This document shows, piece after piece, positions 1-6,940 of a DNA stretch of 10,402 nt. The notes beneath the pieces are model-generated. The model did not search any database. It saw only the letters and a program-made list of their open reading frames with translations, and had not been told where the DNA came from. A program made the translations under genes and the position numbers. The DNA comes from Desulfuromonadaceae bacterium (GTDB lineage Bacteria > Desulfobacterota > Desulfuromonadia > Desulfuromonadales > Geopsychrobacteraceae), in NCBI GenBank assembly GCA_030639985.1, contig DAOWKG010000312.1:1-10402 (forward strand), given 5' to 3'. Positions within the stretch are counted from its first letter, which is position 1. Each line of letters starts with the position of its first letter.

Positions 1-372
1 GTTGAATAACTTCATCGCCTCCACCAGACAAAGGGTCTGACCCGCCTCAACAATATCACCTACCGCTACAAATGGATCAGCATCAGGTGAAGGCTTGTGA
101 TATACAGTACCAACCATTGGTGATGGTACCAATTCATACCTATCATCAACAACCGGAGTTGCAACCTCTGCAACAGCAGGTGCTCCAGGTGCAGCAGCTT
201 GAACCGCAGCCACCGGAGCAGCAACAGCTGCGACAGGTGCAGCAACTTGAATAATTTCTTTATCTGGACCGCGCTTTATATGGATACTTTCTTCCTTATT
301 TTCCATATTAAATTCGGTAATGTCGGTATCCGTTATTAATTTGATCAAACTTCTAAGTTCTTTAAGTTCCAT
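1..372 (-). CDS. accB: Biotin carboxyl carrier protein of acetyl-CoA carboxylase, C-terminus cut by window edge
   Basis: This subunit carries the biotin that is carboxylated by AccC and passes the carboxyl group to acetyl-CoA to make malonyl-CoA, the first committed step of fatty acid synthesis in the cytoplasm. The visible 124 residues begin with the usual AccB N-terminal helix ([13 protein letters not shown]), followed by an Ala/Pro/Val-rich flexible linker at about residues 40-74, then the biotinyl domain from about residue 79 ([10 protein letters not shown]). The biotin acceptor motif EAMKLFN sits at 118-124, with Lys121 the expected biotinylated residue. Family members are about 150-170 residues, so roughly 30 or more C-terminal residues lie beyond position 1. 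The ATG at 372 is supported by a strong AGGAGG (379-384) six bases upstream. It follows the M24 peptidase gene by 21 bp and is probably the last visible gene of the aroB run; accC would be expected next, outside the window. Identity is very secure. Confidence 0.96.
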   Translation of the reverse strand, partial: MELKELRSLIKLITDTDITEFNMENKEESIHIKRGPDKEIIQVAAPVAAVAAPVAAVQAAAPGAPAVAEVATPVVDDRYELVPSPMVGTVYHKPSPDADPFVAVGDIVEAGQTLCLVEAMKLFN

Positions 373-378
373 TATGTT

Positions 379-384
379 CCTCCT
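379..384 (-). promoter_or_regulatory. Shine-Dalgarno site of accB
   Basis: On the minus strand this reads AGGAGG, a perfect anti-16S match placed six bases before the accB ATG. It lies inside the 21-bp gap after the peptidase gene and fixes the accB start. Confidence 0.8.
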
Positions 385-393
385 GAAATTCTT

Positions 394-1470
394 TCAAGTG
401 CTTAACTGTTTAAATTGTTTAGGGATCGTAGTAATAGATTGATACCCATCCCCAGTCACAACAACTGTATCCTCAATTCTTACCCCACCTAATTCAGGTA
501 TATAAATACCCGGTTCGATAGTAATAACCATTCCCGTCATCAAATCTTTATCGCTATACGCTGAAACAGACGGAAACTCATGAACTTCGAGCCCTACCCC
601 ATGCCCCAGTCCATGACCGAAATATTGACCATAACCATTTGCAGTAATAAAATCGCGAGCAACCGCATCAAGACCGCATATTGACTTGCCTGAACAAACT
701 GCAGCAAGAGCAGAATCATGAGCTTCTAACACAATATCAAAGATTTGTCGAAGGTTTCTGTCAACTTCACCAACAGCTAAGGTCACTGTTTCATCCGAAT
801 AGTAACCATCAATCCGAGTACCGAAATCGATAGTAACCAGTTCACCCTCCTGAATTCTTTTATCACTGGCAATTCCGTGAGGCAAAGCACCACGACTACC
901 GGATGCAACAATGAAGTCAAAAGCGTTAATTTCACCACCCAATTGCTTCAAAACATACTCTAACTCAAGGGCTATTTTCAACTCTGTTACGCCCGGCTTA
1001 ATTAATGGCATAACAATATCGAATGCTTGTTGATTCAAGCTGGCAGCTTGTTTAAGCGCCGACAATTCATCTGCTGATTTAACGGCACGAAGCAACTGCA
1101 GCTGGGCAGTTAGGGAAACCCACTCAAATGAATCTCTGGAAATATTAGTAAGTTCTTCATACTGAGCAACATTAATAGCAGCAGCTTCAAACCCCACCCT
1201 CCGATAACCACACGCCTGTAATTCTTCAACAATAGTTTTAAATTTATTTTTATAACAGGTAATTCGATCAGTGCTAACTTGATTTTGCGCCTGCTCCTGA
1301 TAACGCGAATCGGTAAAAAATTGCGTCTCAACTGCTCCGATAAGTAAAACGCCATCTGTCCCAGTAAAACCCGACAGATAGCGCATATTTGGCAAACCAA
1401 AAAACAAAATGGCATCCAGTTTTTCAATTTTTAGTAAATCTAGAAGATAAGTGCTACGTTCCGCAATCAC
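394..1470 (-). CDS. M24 family metallopeptidase, Xaa-Pro aminopeptidase/prolidase type
   Basis: A cytoplasmic pita-bread metallopeptidase that probably removes residues next to proline in small peptides. The 358-residue length fits the short bacterial Xaa-Pro peptidases (B. subtilis YqhT-like). Residues 1-130 match the creatinase/prolidase N-terminal domain and about 135-350 the M24 catalytic domain. All five expected dinuclear-metal ligands can be read: Asp215 (TIDFG), Asp226 (YYSDET), His290 (GHGLGHGVGLEVHE), Glu319 (TIEPG) and Glu333 (RIED). Their spacings equal those of Pyrococcus prolidase. His297 is the conserved substrate-side histidine. The start is GTG at 1470, overlapping the aroQ stop in a GTGA arrangement, which suggests translational coupling. 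In B. subtilis the same order, aroQ then peptidase, precedes efp and accBC; here accB follows directly. Aminopeptidase versus dipeptidase specificity cannot be settled from sequence alone. Confidence 0.92.
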   Translation of the reverse strand: MIAERSTYLLDLLKIEKLDAILFFGLPNMRYLSGFTGTDGVLLIGAVETQFFTDSRYQEQAQNQVSTDRITCYKNKFKTIVEELQACGYRRVGFEAAAINVAQYEELTNISRDSFEWVSLTAQLQLLRAVKSADELSALKQAASLNQQAFDIVMPLIKPGVTELKIALELEYVLKQLGGEINAFDFIVASGSRGALPHGIASDKRIQEGELVTIDFGTRIDGYYSDETVTLAVGEVDRNLRQIFDIVLEAHDSALAAVCSGKSICGLDAVARDFITANGYGQYFGHGLGHGVGLEVHEFPSVSAYSDKDLMTGMVITIEPGIYIPELGGVRIEDTVVVTGDGYQSITTIPKQFKQLST

Positions 1471-1916
1471 TTGCCATCCCGATTCTTCAAATTATTCATT
1501 AAAGCCAGTAGAGCAAGACTATAACCATAGGTCCCGAAACCAGAAATTTGTCCAACCGCAACCGGAGCGATGTAAGAATGATGGCGAAATTGTTCCCGCG
1601 CATGAATGTTAGACAAGTGAATCTCAACAGTGGGCAAATCTACCCCGCTAATGGCATCACGTAATGCAATGCTGGTATGGGTGTAACCACCGGGGTTGAT
1701 AATAATTCCGGCAAATTTTTCTCTTTTAGCACGATGTATTTGATCAATCAAATCGCCCTCATGGTTTGATTGATATGTTTCAATTTCTAAGTCGAGCGAA
1801 TCTGCTTCTACGGCAAGATTTTCCATTACCTCTTCGAGAGTGGTATATCCATACACTTCGGGTTCACGTATTCCCAGCAAGTTCAGATTTGGACCATTCA
1901 AAATCATCAACTTCAT
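1467..1916 (-). CDS. aroQ: Type II 3-dehydroquinate dehydratase
   Basis: Catalyses dehydration of 3-dehydroquinate to 3-dehydroshikimate, the third shikimate-pathway step, in the cytoplasm; type II enzymes form dodecamers. With the start at 1916 the protein is 149 residues, the usual family length, and opens with the signature MKLMILNGPNLNLLG. Key residues match the M. tuberculosis enzyme: Arg17 and catalytic Tyr22 in the mobile lid (REPEVYG), Asn74 and His80 in INPGGYTH, catalytic His100 in EIHLSN, and Arg111. An in-frame ATG at 1955 would add 13 residues and overlap the roadblock gene by 35 bp. I prefer 1916 because homologues begin at this point and the gap to the upstream stop is then 4 bp. 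The Shine-Dalgarno before 1916 is poor (a GGAT-like stretch), so coupling to the upstream gene is likely. The last bases overlap the peptidase GTG start. Confidence 0.95.
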   Translation of the reverse strand: MKLMILNGPNLNLLGIREPEVYGYTTLEEVMENLAVEADSLDLEIETYQSNHEGDLIDQIHRAKREKFAGIIINPGGYTHTSIALRDAISGVDLPTVEIHLSNIHAREQFRHHSYIAPVAVGQISGFGTYGYSLALLALMNNLKNRDGK

Positions 1917-1920
1917 AGTA

Positions 1921-2280
1921 TCAATCCAAAGCCTGGCGCAATTTGGTTGCTTCACGCATCAATAAATAACGACCCTGACCATAGTTACCATCTCGAGCAA
2001 TCAACAATGCCACAAAATATTCATCCGTAAGAGAGCGGATTATAACGTAATATTGATCGGTTTTGATTGAAACTTCCTCTAGCGCACCAACGGTTAAAAC
2101 ACTAACAGCATTTCGGATCTCTTTAGTTACATTAGAATATTCAATCCCAACTAAATTTAAATCCATAATATTGTCATCAATGCAATACTGATCAATACCG
2201 ATACCATCATAACCCATCAATACCGCGCCAACGCCACCGGTACAGCTGGTAACAACATCTTTCATTATTGATTTAAACAT
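1921..2280 (-). CDS. Roadblock/LC7 domain protein, MglB-like
   Basis: A 119-residue protein that is essentially one roadblock/LC7 domain. In this family, small alpha-beta proteins dimerise and often regulate small Ras-like GTPases; Myxococcus MglB is the GTPase-activating protein of MglA, which sets pilus and motility polarity. Visible hallmarks are the N-terminal helix, the strand GVGAVLMGYDGIGID (about residues 16-30), the central helix around SNVTKEIRNAVSVL, and the later strands (VSIKTDQYYVIIRSL, YFVALLIARDG) followed by a C-terminal helix. No signal peptide or membrane segment is seen. The gene overlaps the end of the TPR gene by 8 bp and is 4 bp before aroQ. No MglA-like GTPase is encoded in the window, so the GTPase-regulator role is an inference from the family only. 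Fold assignment is fairly sure; the cellular role is unknown. Confidence 0.82.
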   Translation of the reverse strand: MFKSIMKDVVTSCTGGVGAVLMGYDGIGIDQYCIDDNIMDLNLVGIEYSNVTKEIRNAVSVLTVGALEEVSIKTDQYYVIIRSLTDEYFVALLIARDGNYGQGRYLLMREATKLRQALD

Positions 2281-3094
2281 TATCCCTCCTCAGCTTAATA
2301 TTGTTAAGCCAACGGTTCAATGTATCCAATACCAATCCATTTTCGAGAGCCACGTCTGGTTCAAAAATAAAAGTATTGGCATCCTCTTGCTCCTGATACT
2401 CGTGCTGGTCATCGACAACTGCTATGAATTCATCAGACACTTCAGTTTTATTGTCAGTCAACAAAACTTCCAGTTCTTTAACCTTACGACGAAAAGTTAA
2501 ATCATCGGGATTACGATCTGACAGTTGTTGATAAATATTTAACGATTTCTCGGTCAATCCCTGAGCTAAATACAATTCAGCTAACGTTGGGGAGACCAGT
2601 TCAACGGCCTCGGGGACAACTTCATCTGCTACTTCTGAACTCTCTTCAACTAAAGGTTCCTCCAGGTCAAAAACCTCGGGCAACGAAAGGAGCAATTTAT
2701 TAATAATAGGATCTGCAGGACTAAGATTTCTAGCTTTTAGTAATAATTCACGTGCGAAGGCTTCATTCCCGAGCAAAATTTGAACCCGAGAATAACCAAC
2801 CAGAGCCGCAAGGTTATCACTGTCAAGTTCAAGAGCGCGATCAAAAGCTGCAACCGAGCCAGCAAAATCTTCTAACTGACATAGAATTCGTGCCAATACT
2901 ATATAGGCAGGACTAAAATCAGCATGTAACAGCATCCCGCGGGAAATTATCTGACGGGCATCATCATACATCCCCATTTTTCGATATGTTTCAGCAAGTG
3001 AAACAAATATTGTCGAACTTGGATCCTTAACCAAAATTTCAGTGTAAGCCGCTATCTTACCCAATAACAAACTCTGCTGATTTTGTTCAGTCAT
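2273..3094 (-). CDS. Tetratricopeptide repeat protein of unknown function
   Basis: A 273-residue protein with at least three consecutive TPR-type helix pairs at about residues 27-60, 61-94 and 95-128, recognised by patterns such as LAETYRKMGMYDDARQ, ARILCQLEDFAGSVAAFDRAL and an A/L-P ending. A separate TPR-like unit lies at about 168-199 (LAELYLAQGLTEKSLNIYQQL). Between them is an acidic, Glu/Val-rich linker (about 140-167). A second acidic stretch at 215-250 leads to a short conserved-looking end, LDTLNRWLNNIKLRR. No signal peptide or membrane helix is visible, so it is probably a cytoplasmic scaffold. It starts at 3094 with GAGG about five bases upstream, 17 bp after aroB, and its end overlaps the roadblock gene by 8 bp, which suggests the two proteins act as a pair. 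The actual partner and function are unknown. Confidence 0.8.
   Translation of the reverse strand: MTEQNQQSLLLGKIAAYTEILVKDPSSTIFVSLAETYRKMGMYDDARQIISRGMLLHADFSPAYIVLARILCQLEDFAGSVAAFDRALELDSDNLAALVGYSRVQILLGNEAFARELLLKARNLSPADPIINKLLLSLPEVFDLEEPLVEESSEVADEVVPEAVELVSPTLAELYLAQGLTEKSLNIYQQLSDRNPDDLTFRRKVKELEVLLTDNKTEVSDEFIAVVDDQHEYQEQEDANTFIFEPDVALENGLVLDTLNRWLNNIKLRRDNV
2284..2290 (-). promoter_or_regulatory. Shine-Dalgarno of the roadblock gene, inside the TPR gene end
   Basis: The minus strand reads AGGAGGG three bases before the ATG at 2280. It lies entirely within the last codons of the TPR gene, whose stop is at 2273-2275, so the two genes are translationally linked. Despite the overlap this is one of the strongest ribosome sites in the window, suggesting the roadblock protein is made at least as well as the TPR protein. 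Confidence 0.7.
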
Positions 3095-3111
3095 AATTTC
3101 CTCACAGAAGT

Positions 3112-4188
3112 TTAAAGAATTGTCGAAAAAACTTCTTCTATATTTGCTATTTTCTGCAAAACCACATCACCAATTCCAGAATTGAGAACCAGAGTAAGAT
3201 CACCTTGTTTAACCTTCTTATCCAGACGCATAGAAGCGACGTACTCACTCAACTCAAAAGATGGTGATTCTGTAGGCAAGTCAAAAGCTTTTAAGAGACT
3301 ACAAATTCTTTCAACATCAAGCTGGGAACACAAATTCCGCTGGCAAGAAATTTTGGCTGCCACAACCATTCCGACCGATACCGCTTCACCATGTTTCCAC
3401 TCACCGTACCCAGACAATTTTTCGATAGCATGTCCAAAAGTATGGCCGTAATTTAAAATTGCGCGTACCGAGCCCTCACGTTCATCGGCAGCGACAATCT
3501 CGGCTTTAATACAGCAAGATTTATTAATCGCATACATCAGAGCTTCACGATCTTTATCCTTAATCTGCTGAACATTATTTTCCAACCAGCAAAAAAAATC
3601 ATAATCTCTGATGACACCATACTTAACAATTTCTGCAATTCCGGCAACAAAATCTCGATATTCAAGGGTGTCAAGTACCGCAATATCGATGAAAACCAAT
3701 TCGGGCTGATAAAAAGCACCAATCAGGTTCTTACCTAAATCGTGATTGACCGCTGTTTTACCTCCTACGGAACTATCTACCTGTGCCAACAATGTTGTTG
3801 GGATCTGCACATAGGGGATACCACGTAAGAATGTAGCGGCAGCAAATCCGGCAATATCGCCGACGACTCCACCACCCAAGGCGATTATTCCACAACCTCG
3901 ATCAAATTCATTGCTTATCAAAAAATCATATATAGTTTGTAGAATTTCAACGGTTTTATATTCTTCCCCATCGGGGATATCGAATTGTAATGGGGTGAAG
4001 CCATGCGCTAGAAGAGAACTATATACAGTCTTACCGTAAATAGCATTAATTGTTGGATTAGAAATTATGGCCATGCGCCGAGGGAGGTTATGTTCGGCAA
4101 GTTCACTTCCCAAGACATCCAAGCTATCGACACCAATATCGATTGGATAACTTCTCTCACCAAGGGAAACTTGGATGTTTTCAAGCAT
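3112..4188 (-). CDS. aroB: 3-dehydroquinate synthase
   Basis: Converts DAHP to 3-dehydroquinate, the second step of the shikimate pathway, using NAD and a divalent metal in the cytoplasm. At 358 residues it has the standard bacterial length. The N-terminal Rossmann half shows the DGEEYKT motif at 73-79 and the nucleotide/phosphate region GGGVVGDIAGFAA (105-117), followed by PTTLLAQVDSSVGGKTAVN (130-148) and GKN with Lys153. The C-terminal half carries the metal ligands Glu186 (AEIVKYG), His249 (NYGHTFGH) and His266 (WKHGEA), with the same spacings as in E. coli AroB. The ATG at 4188 is preceded by a GGGG-type ribosome site. It is the first gene after the pilQ terminator, with only 15 bp between the terminator's T-run and the start codon. 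The product is used by other shikimate enzymes, including AroQ encoded 1.2 kb downstream. Identity is secure. Confidence 0.97.
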   Translation of the reverse strand: MLENIQVSLGERSYPIDIGVDSLDVLGSELAEHNLPRRMAIISNPTINAIYGKTVYSSLLAHGFTPLQFDIPDGEEYKTVEILQTIYDFLISNEFDRGCGIIALGGGVVGDIAGFAAATFLRGIPYVQIPTTLLAQVDSSVGGKTAVNHDLGKNLIGAFYQPELVFIDIAVLDTLEYRDFVAGIAEIVKYGVIRDYDFFCWLENNVQQIKDKDREALMYAINKSCCIKAEIVAADEREGSVRAILNYGHTFGHAIEKLSGYGEWKHGEAVSVGMVVAAKISCQRNLCSQLDVERICSLLKAFDLPTESPSFELSEYVASMRLDKKVKQGDLTLVLNSGIGDVVLQKIANIEEVFSTIL

Positions 4189-4203
4189 TTAAACCCCACA
4201 AAT

Positions 4204-4231
4204 AAAAAAAGGGCAGGTTACCCTGCCCTTT
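4204..4231 (-). terminator. Intrinsic terminator after pilQ
   Basis: On the minus strand a 10-bp perfect stem, AAAGGGCAGG pairing with CCTGCCCTTT, closes a four-base loop and runs straight into seven T residues (4204-4210). The stem is GC-rich in its upper seven pairs. On the plus strand the stem is followed by only three T residues, so the signal is directional and ends transcripts coming from pilQ. It sits in the 64-bp gap between the pilQ stop and the aroB start. Confidence 0.88.
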
Positions 4232-4252
4232 ATATTAAACTTATTTCCAAGT

Positions 4253-6343
4253 TTATCTTCTGATAATACGAGGTGTCACAAAAATCAATAATTCATTTTT
4301 ACTAGTGTCCTTAACGTCGTGCTTAAACAGATGCCCAAAGCCAGGGATATTTTTTAAATACGGGACGCCACCATCTGTATACCCTTGCTTCTCAACAAAG
4401 ACGCCACCTAAGACAGTGGTTTCACCATCCTGCACCAGCACCTTGGTTTTAGCAGATTTTTTATTTATAGCATCACTACCAGTTTTCTTTGAATCATTCT
4501 TGGCATCAATTTCAAGAATAATACTACCATCAGGATTTATTACCGGCTTAACTTTAAGCTCCAAGGTAACATCTTTCCATTCAGTGGTTGTATTACCATC
4601 ACCGTCACGAACATAGGTGGGTTCCTGTATACCTTGAGTGATAGTAGCTTCTTCGCCATTGAGGGTAGTAACCCTAGGAGTAGAAATTACTTTCAAATTG
4701 TTAGCAGATTCAAAAGCTGATATTTTCAAATCAAGGGTAGTAAGATCTTCTATGTACCCCAATGGACTGGTACCATTCAAGGCCGCATTGCCCGCTAAAA
4801 GAAACCCTGAGCCACCAACATTAGTTCCAATTGTAACATCTTCAGATAAATTATGGGTGATGCCCCAATCAATACCTAATGCCCTAGTATACTCTGAAGA
4901 AACTTCAATTATTCGAGCCTCAATCATAACCTGGCGTTCAGGGGTATCGAGAATTGCAATTAACTCTTTAATTTCTTCAATTCGCTGCGGAACATCAGTG
5001 ACGATCAAGAATTTATTACGATCATCCGGGGTAATATTGCCACGATCACTAAGTAAATTTATCGCTGGTGCTGAAACAGAAGCAAGATCGGCATAACTGA
5101 CAGTAATAACCTCAGTTGCTAAGGACTCAAGTTTTTCCTGTGAACGGTCAGCAGTTAACTCCGCCTCTTTCATACTCCTGATTTTGTCAATAGGTAATAC
5201 TCGAACAACATTACCTTGCTGTACCATCCCCAGTGCAGTCACATCCAAAACAAGGTCAAGTGCTTGATCCCAAGGGACATCAATGAGGCGTAATGTCACA
5301 TTGCCCTTCACCTCGTCTGAGACAATAATATTTAGTTCACTGATTTCGGCAATTAATCTTAGAATATCCCGGACTTCAGCGTTATCAAATACTAAAGAAG
5401 TTTTTTCACCCGCATAATTAGTTTCTTGAGCTCCAATTTGTTTTATTACCGGTACGGATGATGATCCTGAGTACTTTGTTCCAGATCCTGAAGCAGGCAC
5501 TAATGGTGCCGCAGCTACCGTCGAACTGGTATCGACAGTTTGCCCCTGAGCGGAGACAGGCAATGTTCCAGTAGTTACAGCAGAAGACTGACCATAAGCG
5601 CCATCATTAACAACAAATACATATCCAGAAGAACTTTTTTGTATGCCGTAAGGCACGTCGCCTTTTAAAAGTACGGTAAACCTGACCTCAGATTGTCCCG
5701 AAGCATTAACCAAGTAAGGAGTCACTGAGTAGATAGCGCTAGGAAATGCCAAGGTATCAAAAACTCTTCGTAAAGACTGTGGTAACGTAGTGTTTTTCAG
5801 TGCAAATTGAATCTTGTTACCATCCCTGACAAGAGCACTAACGTCAGCATTGCCATTCAAGCTGATAAAAACTTTGGATTGACCAACCTCAGCAGTAAAG
5901 TCAATGGCCGTTATCTTTGCACTTCCTATTGTTGTCGGTTCAGATAGGGCCGCGGCTGTCGTATTCTGTGGATGCTCCCAAGAAATAACGACCTTATCAC
6001 TTTCGATATCAACTTTGAAAGTTGGGAAAATCGCACCTGAAACATCAAATACAAATCTGGATTTGTTGTCTAAAGGTCCAACTCTCAGCAACTTAAACCC
6101 GTCACTTAATGTAAATTCACCTTCATGGCTACCCGGCAGGACTCCGTACAAATCGACTACTAGTCGCTTGGGGGAATCAAGGGTAAAGTAGCGCACCTGC
6201 TCTATTCCCATAGTTGCAGTAAGCTGTACCTGCTTGGGGGCAACCGAAACCACGGAAAGTGATTCAGCGGCGCATAAAGGCGATACTAGAGCAATCGAAA
6301 AAAACAACAACAAAGTACTGAGGAGCACAACGCTTCTTCTCAT
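4253..6343 (-). CDS. pilQ: Type IV pilus outer-membrane secretin
   Basis: Forms the multimeric outer-membrane channel through which the type IV pilus passes. The 696-residue protein starts with an Arg-Arg signal peptide (hydrophobic to about residue 22, likely cleaved near 25-26; no lipobox). Two AMIN-type peptidoglycan-binding domains follow at about 29-122 and 142-246, with the hallmark RLVVDLYG in the first. A Ser/Thr/Ala-rich linker spans about 250-300. A secretin N0/STN-like domain (about 314-386, LVFDNAEVRDILRLIAE) and an N1 domain (about 411-468) lead to the secretin core at about 470-696. The core contains VMIEARIIEVS, STPRVTTLNGEEATITQG, the signature VPYLKNIPGFGHLFK (660-674) and ends in LLIFVTPRII. 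It is shorter than many PilQ proteins. The ATG at 6343 has AGGGG upstream. It follows pilP by 48 bp and is the last gene before the terminator. Secure. Confidence 0.96.
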   Translation of the reverse strand: MRRSVVLLSTLLLFFSIALVSPLCAAESLSVVSVAPKQVQLTATMGIEQVRYFTLDSPKRLVVDLYGVLPGSHEGEFTLSDGFKLLRVGPLDNKSRFVFDVSGAIFPTFKVDIESDKVVISWEHPQNTTAAALSEPTTIGSAKITAIDFTAEVGQSKVFISLNGNADVSALVRDGNKIQFALKNTTLPQSLRRVFDTLAFPSAIYSVTPYLVNASGQSEVRFTVLLKGDVPYGIQKSSSGYVFVVNDGAYGQSSAVTTGTLPVSAQGQTVDTSSTVAAAPLVPASGSGTKYSGSSSVPVIKQIGAQETNYAGEKTSLVFDNAEVRDILRLIAEISELNIIVSDEVKGNVTLRLIDVPWDQALDLVLDVTALGMVQQGNVVRVLPIDKIRSMKEAELTADRSQEKLESLATEVITVSYADLASVSAPAINLLSDRGNITPDDRNKFLIVTDVPQRIEEIKELIAILDTPERQVMIEARIIEVSSEYTRALGIDWGITHNLSEDVTIGTNVGGSGFLLAGNAALNGTSPLGYIEDLTTLDLKISAFESANNLKVISTPRVTTLNGEEATITQGIQEPTYVRDGDGNTTTEWKDVTLELKVKPVINPDGSIILEIDAKNDSKKTGSDAINKKSAKTKVLVQDGETTVLGGVFVEKQGYTDGGVPYLKNIPGFGHLFKHDVKDTSKNELLIFVTPRIIRR

Positions 6344-6391
6344 ATCATTCCCCTAAAAGGCATTCGTGTACAACAACGCTTCAAAAACTAC

Positions 6392-6940
6392 CTACATGAC
6401 AATATATCGATATTCTTTAACTTTTTTATCAGTAAGTGTATCGATACCAACTTCTTCAACTACGATCCGATCTGGACTTGTCTCAATCCGCATACCATTT
6501 TCATCAATATCGACGACTTTAGTTTCGATATTTTTGACTATTCCATCATTTATCCCGATATAATCACCAACGCTAACGGTATAGCCCTTACCATCTGGAC
6601 CCTTTACCATGGCACGAGGATTACCCTTAATCACTAAAAGTGCAACCAAGCGGTATTGAGTTAATTCAAACTTTTCCAGTGGCCCTTTAACTTTTGCAGA
6701 TCTTCCACTTATCTTGCCAACGATTACATCCTTTTTTTGCACCAATGGATTAAAAGGGTCTCTTCTCCCCCGATGGCTGTAGGCATAACTATCACTATCT
6801 ACAACAGCGGTACCTTGAACTTGCAAGCTATCATCAGAAGCTGAATCTTGCTGAGCAAAACCAGGTACAATCCCAACCGTCAACAACGTAAGCAGCAACA
6901 CAAACAGAAGGCCAATTACTTTAATGAATTTCAAACTCAT
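6392..6940 (-). CDS. pilP: Type IV pilus alignment protein PilP
   Basis: Periplasmic linker that connects the inner-membrane PilN/PilO complex to the secretin PilQ. The 182-residue protein has an N-terminal hydrophobic segment (about residues 6-27) ending in GFAQQ, which looks like a signal-peptidase I site after Ala29. A disordered Asp/Ser-rich stretch follows, then the PilP hallmark RRDPFNPLV at 59-67. The compact beta domain lies at about 85-165, with LVALLVIKGNPRAMVKGPDGKGYTV and GDYIGIN. Unlike P. aeruginosa and Neisseria PilP, no lipobox cysteine is present, and the protein contains no cysteine at all. Its ATG overlaps the pilO stop (ATGA, 6937-6940), with a ribosome site AAGGTGG in the end of pilO. 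Identity rests on the domain signature plus position between pilO and pilQ. Confidence 0.94.
   Translation of the reverse strand: MSLKFIKVIGLLFVLLLTLLTVGIVPGFAQQDSASDDSLQVQGTAVVDSDSYAYSHRGRRDPFNPLVQKKDVIVGKISGRSAKVKGPLEKFELTQYRLVALLVIKGNPRAMVKGPDGKGYTVSVGDYIGINDGIVKNIETKVVDIDENGMRIETSPDRIVVEEVGIDTLTDKKVKEYRYIVM

Noticed and set aside
72..254. Plus-strand open frame rich in Gln, 60 codons
   Set aside because: It is the antisense of the Ala/Pro/Val-rich linker and biotinyl domain of accB; GCA/GCT alanine codons read as Gln-type codons on the other strand. No ribosome site supports it.
1917..1955. Longer aroQ start at 1955 adding 13 residues
   Set aside because: The extra residues are unlike any type II dehydroquinase N-terminus and would overlap the roadblock gene by 35 bp; the start at 1916 gives the family length and motif.
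4305..5096. Two plus-strand open frames (103 and 152 codons) inside pilQ
   Set aside because: They lie wholly antisense to a well conserved secretin, have no recognisable domains and no Shine-Dalgarno sequence. The same holds for the other frames opposite aroB, pilM, pilN, pilO and pilD.
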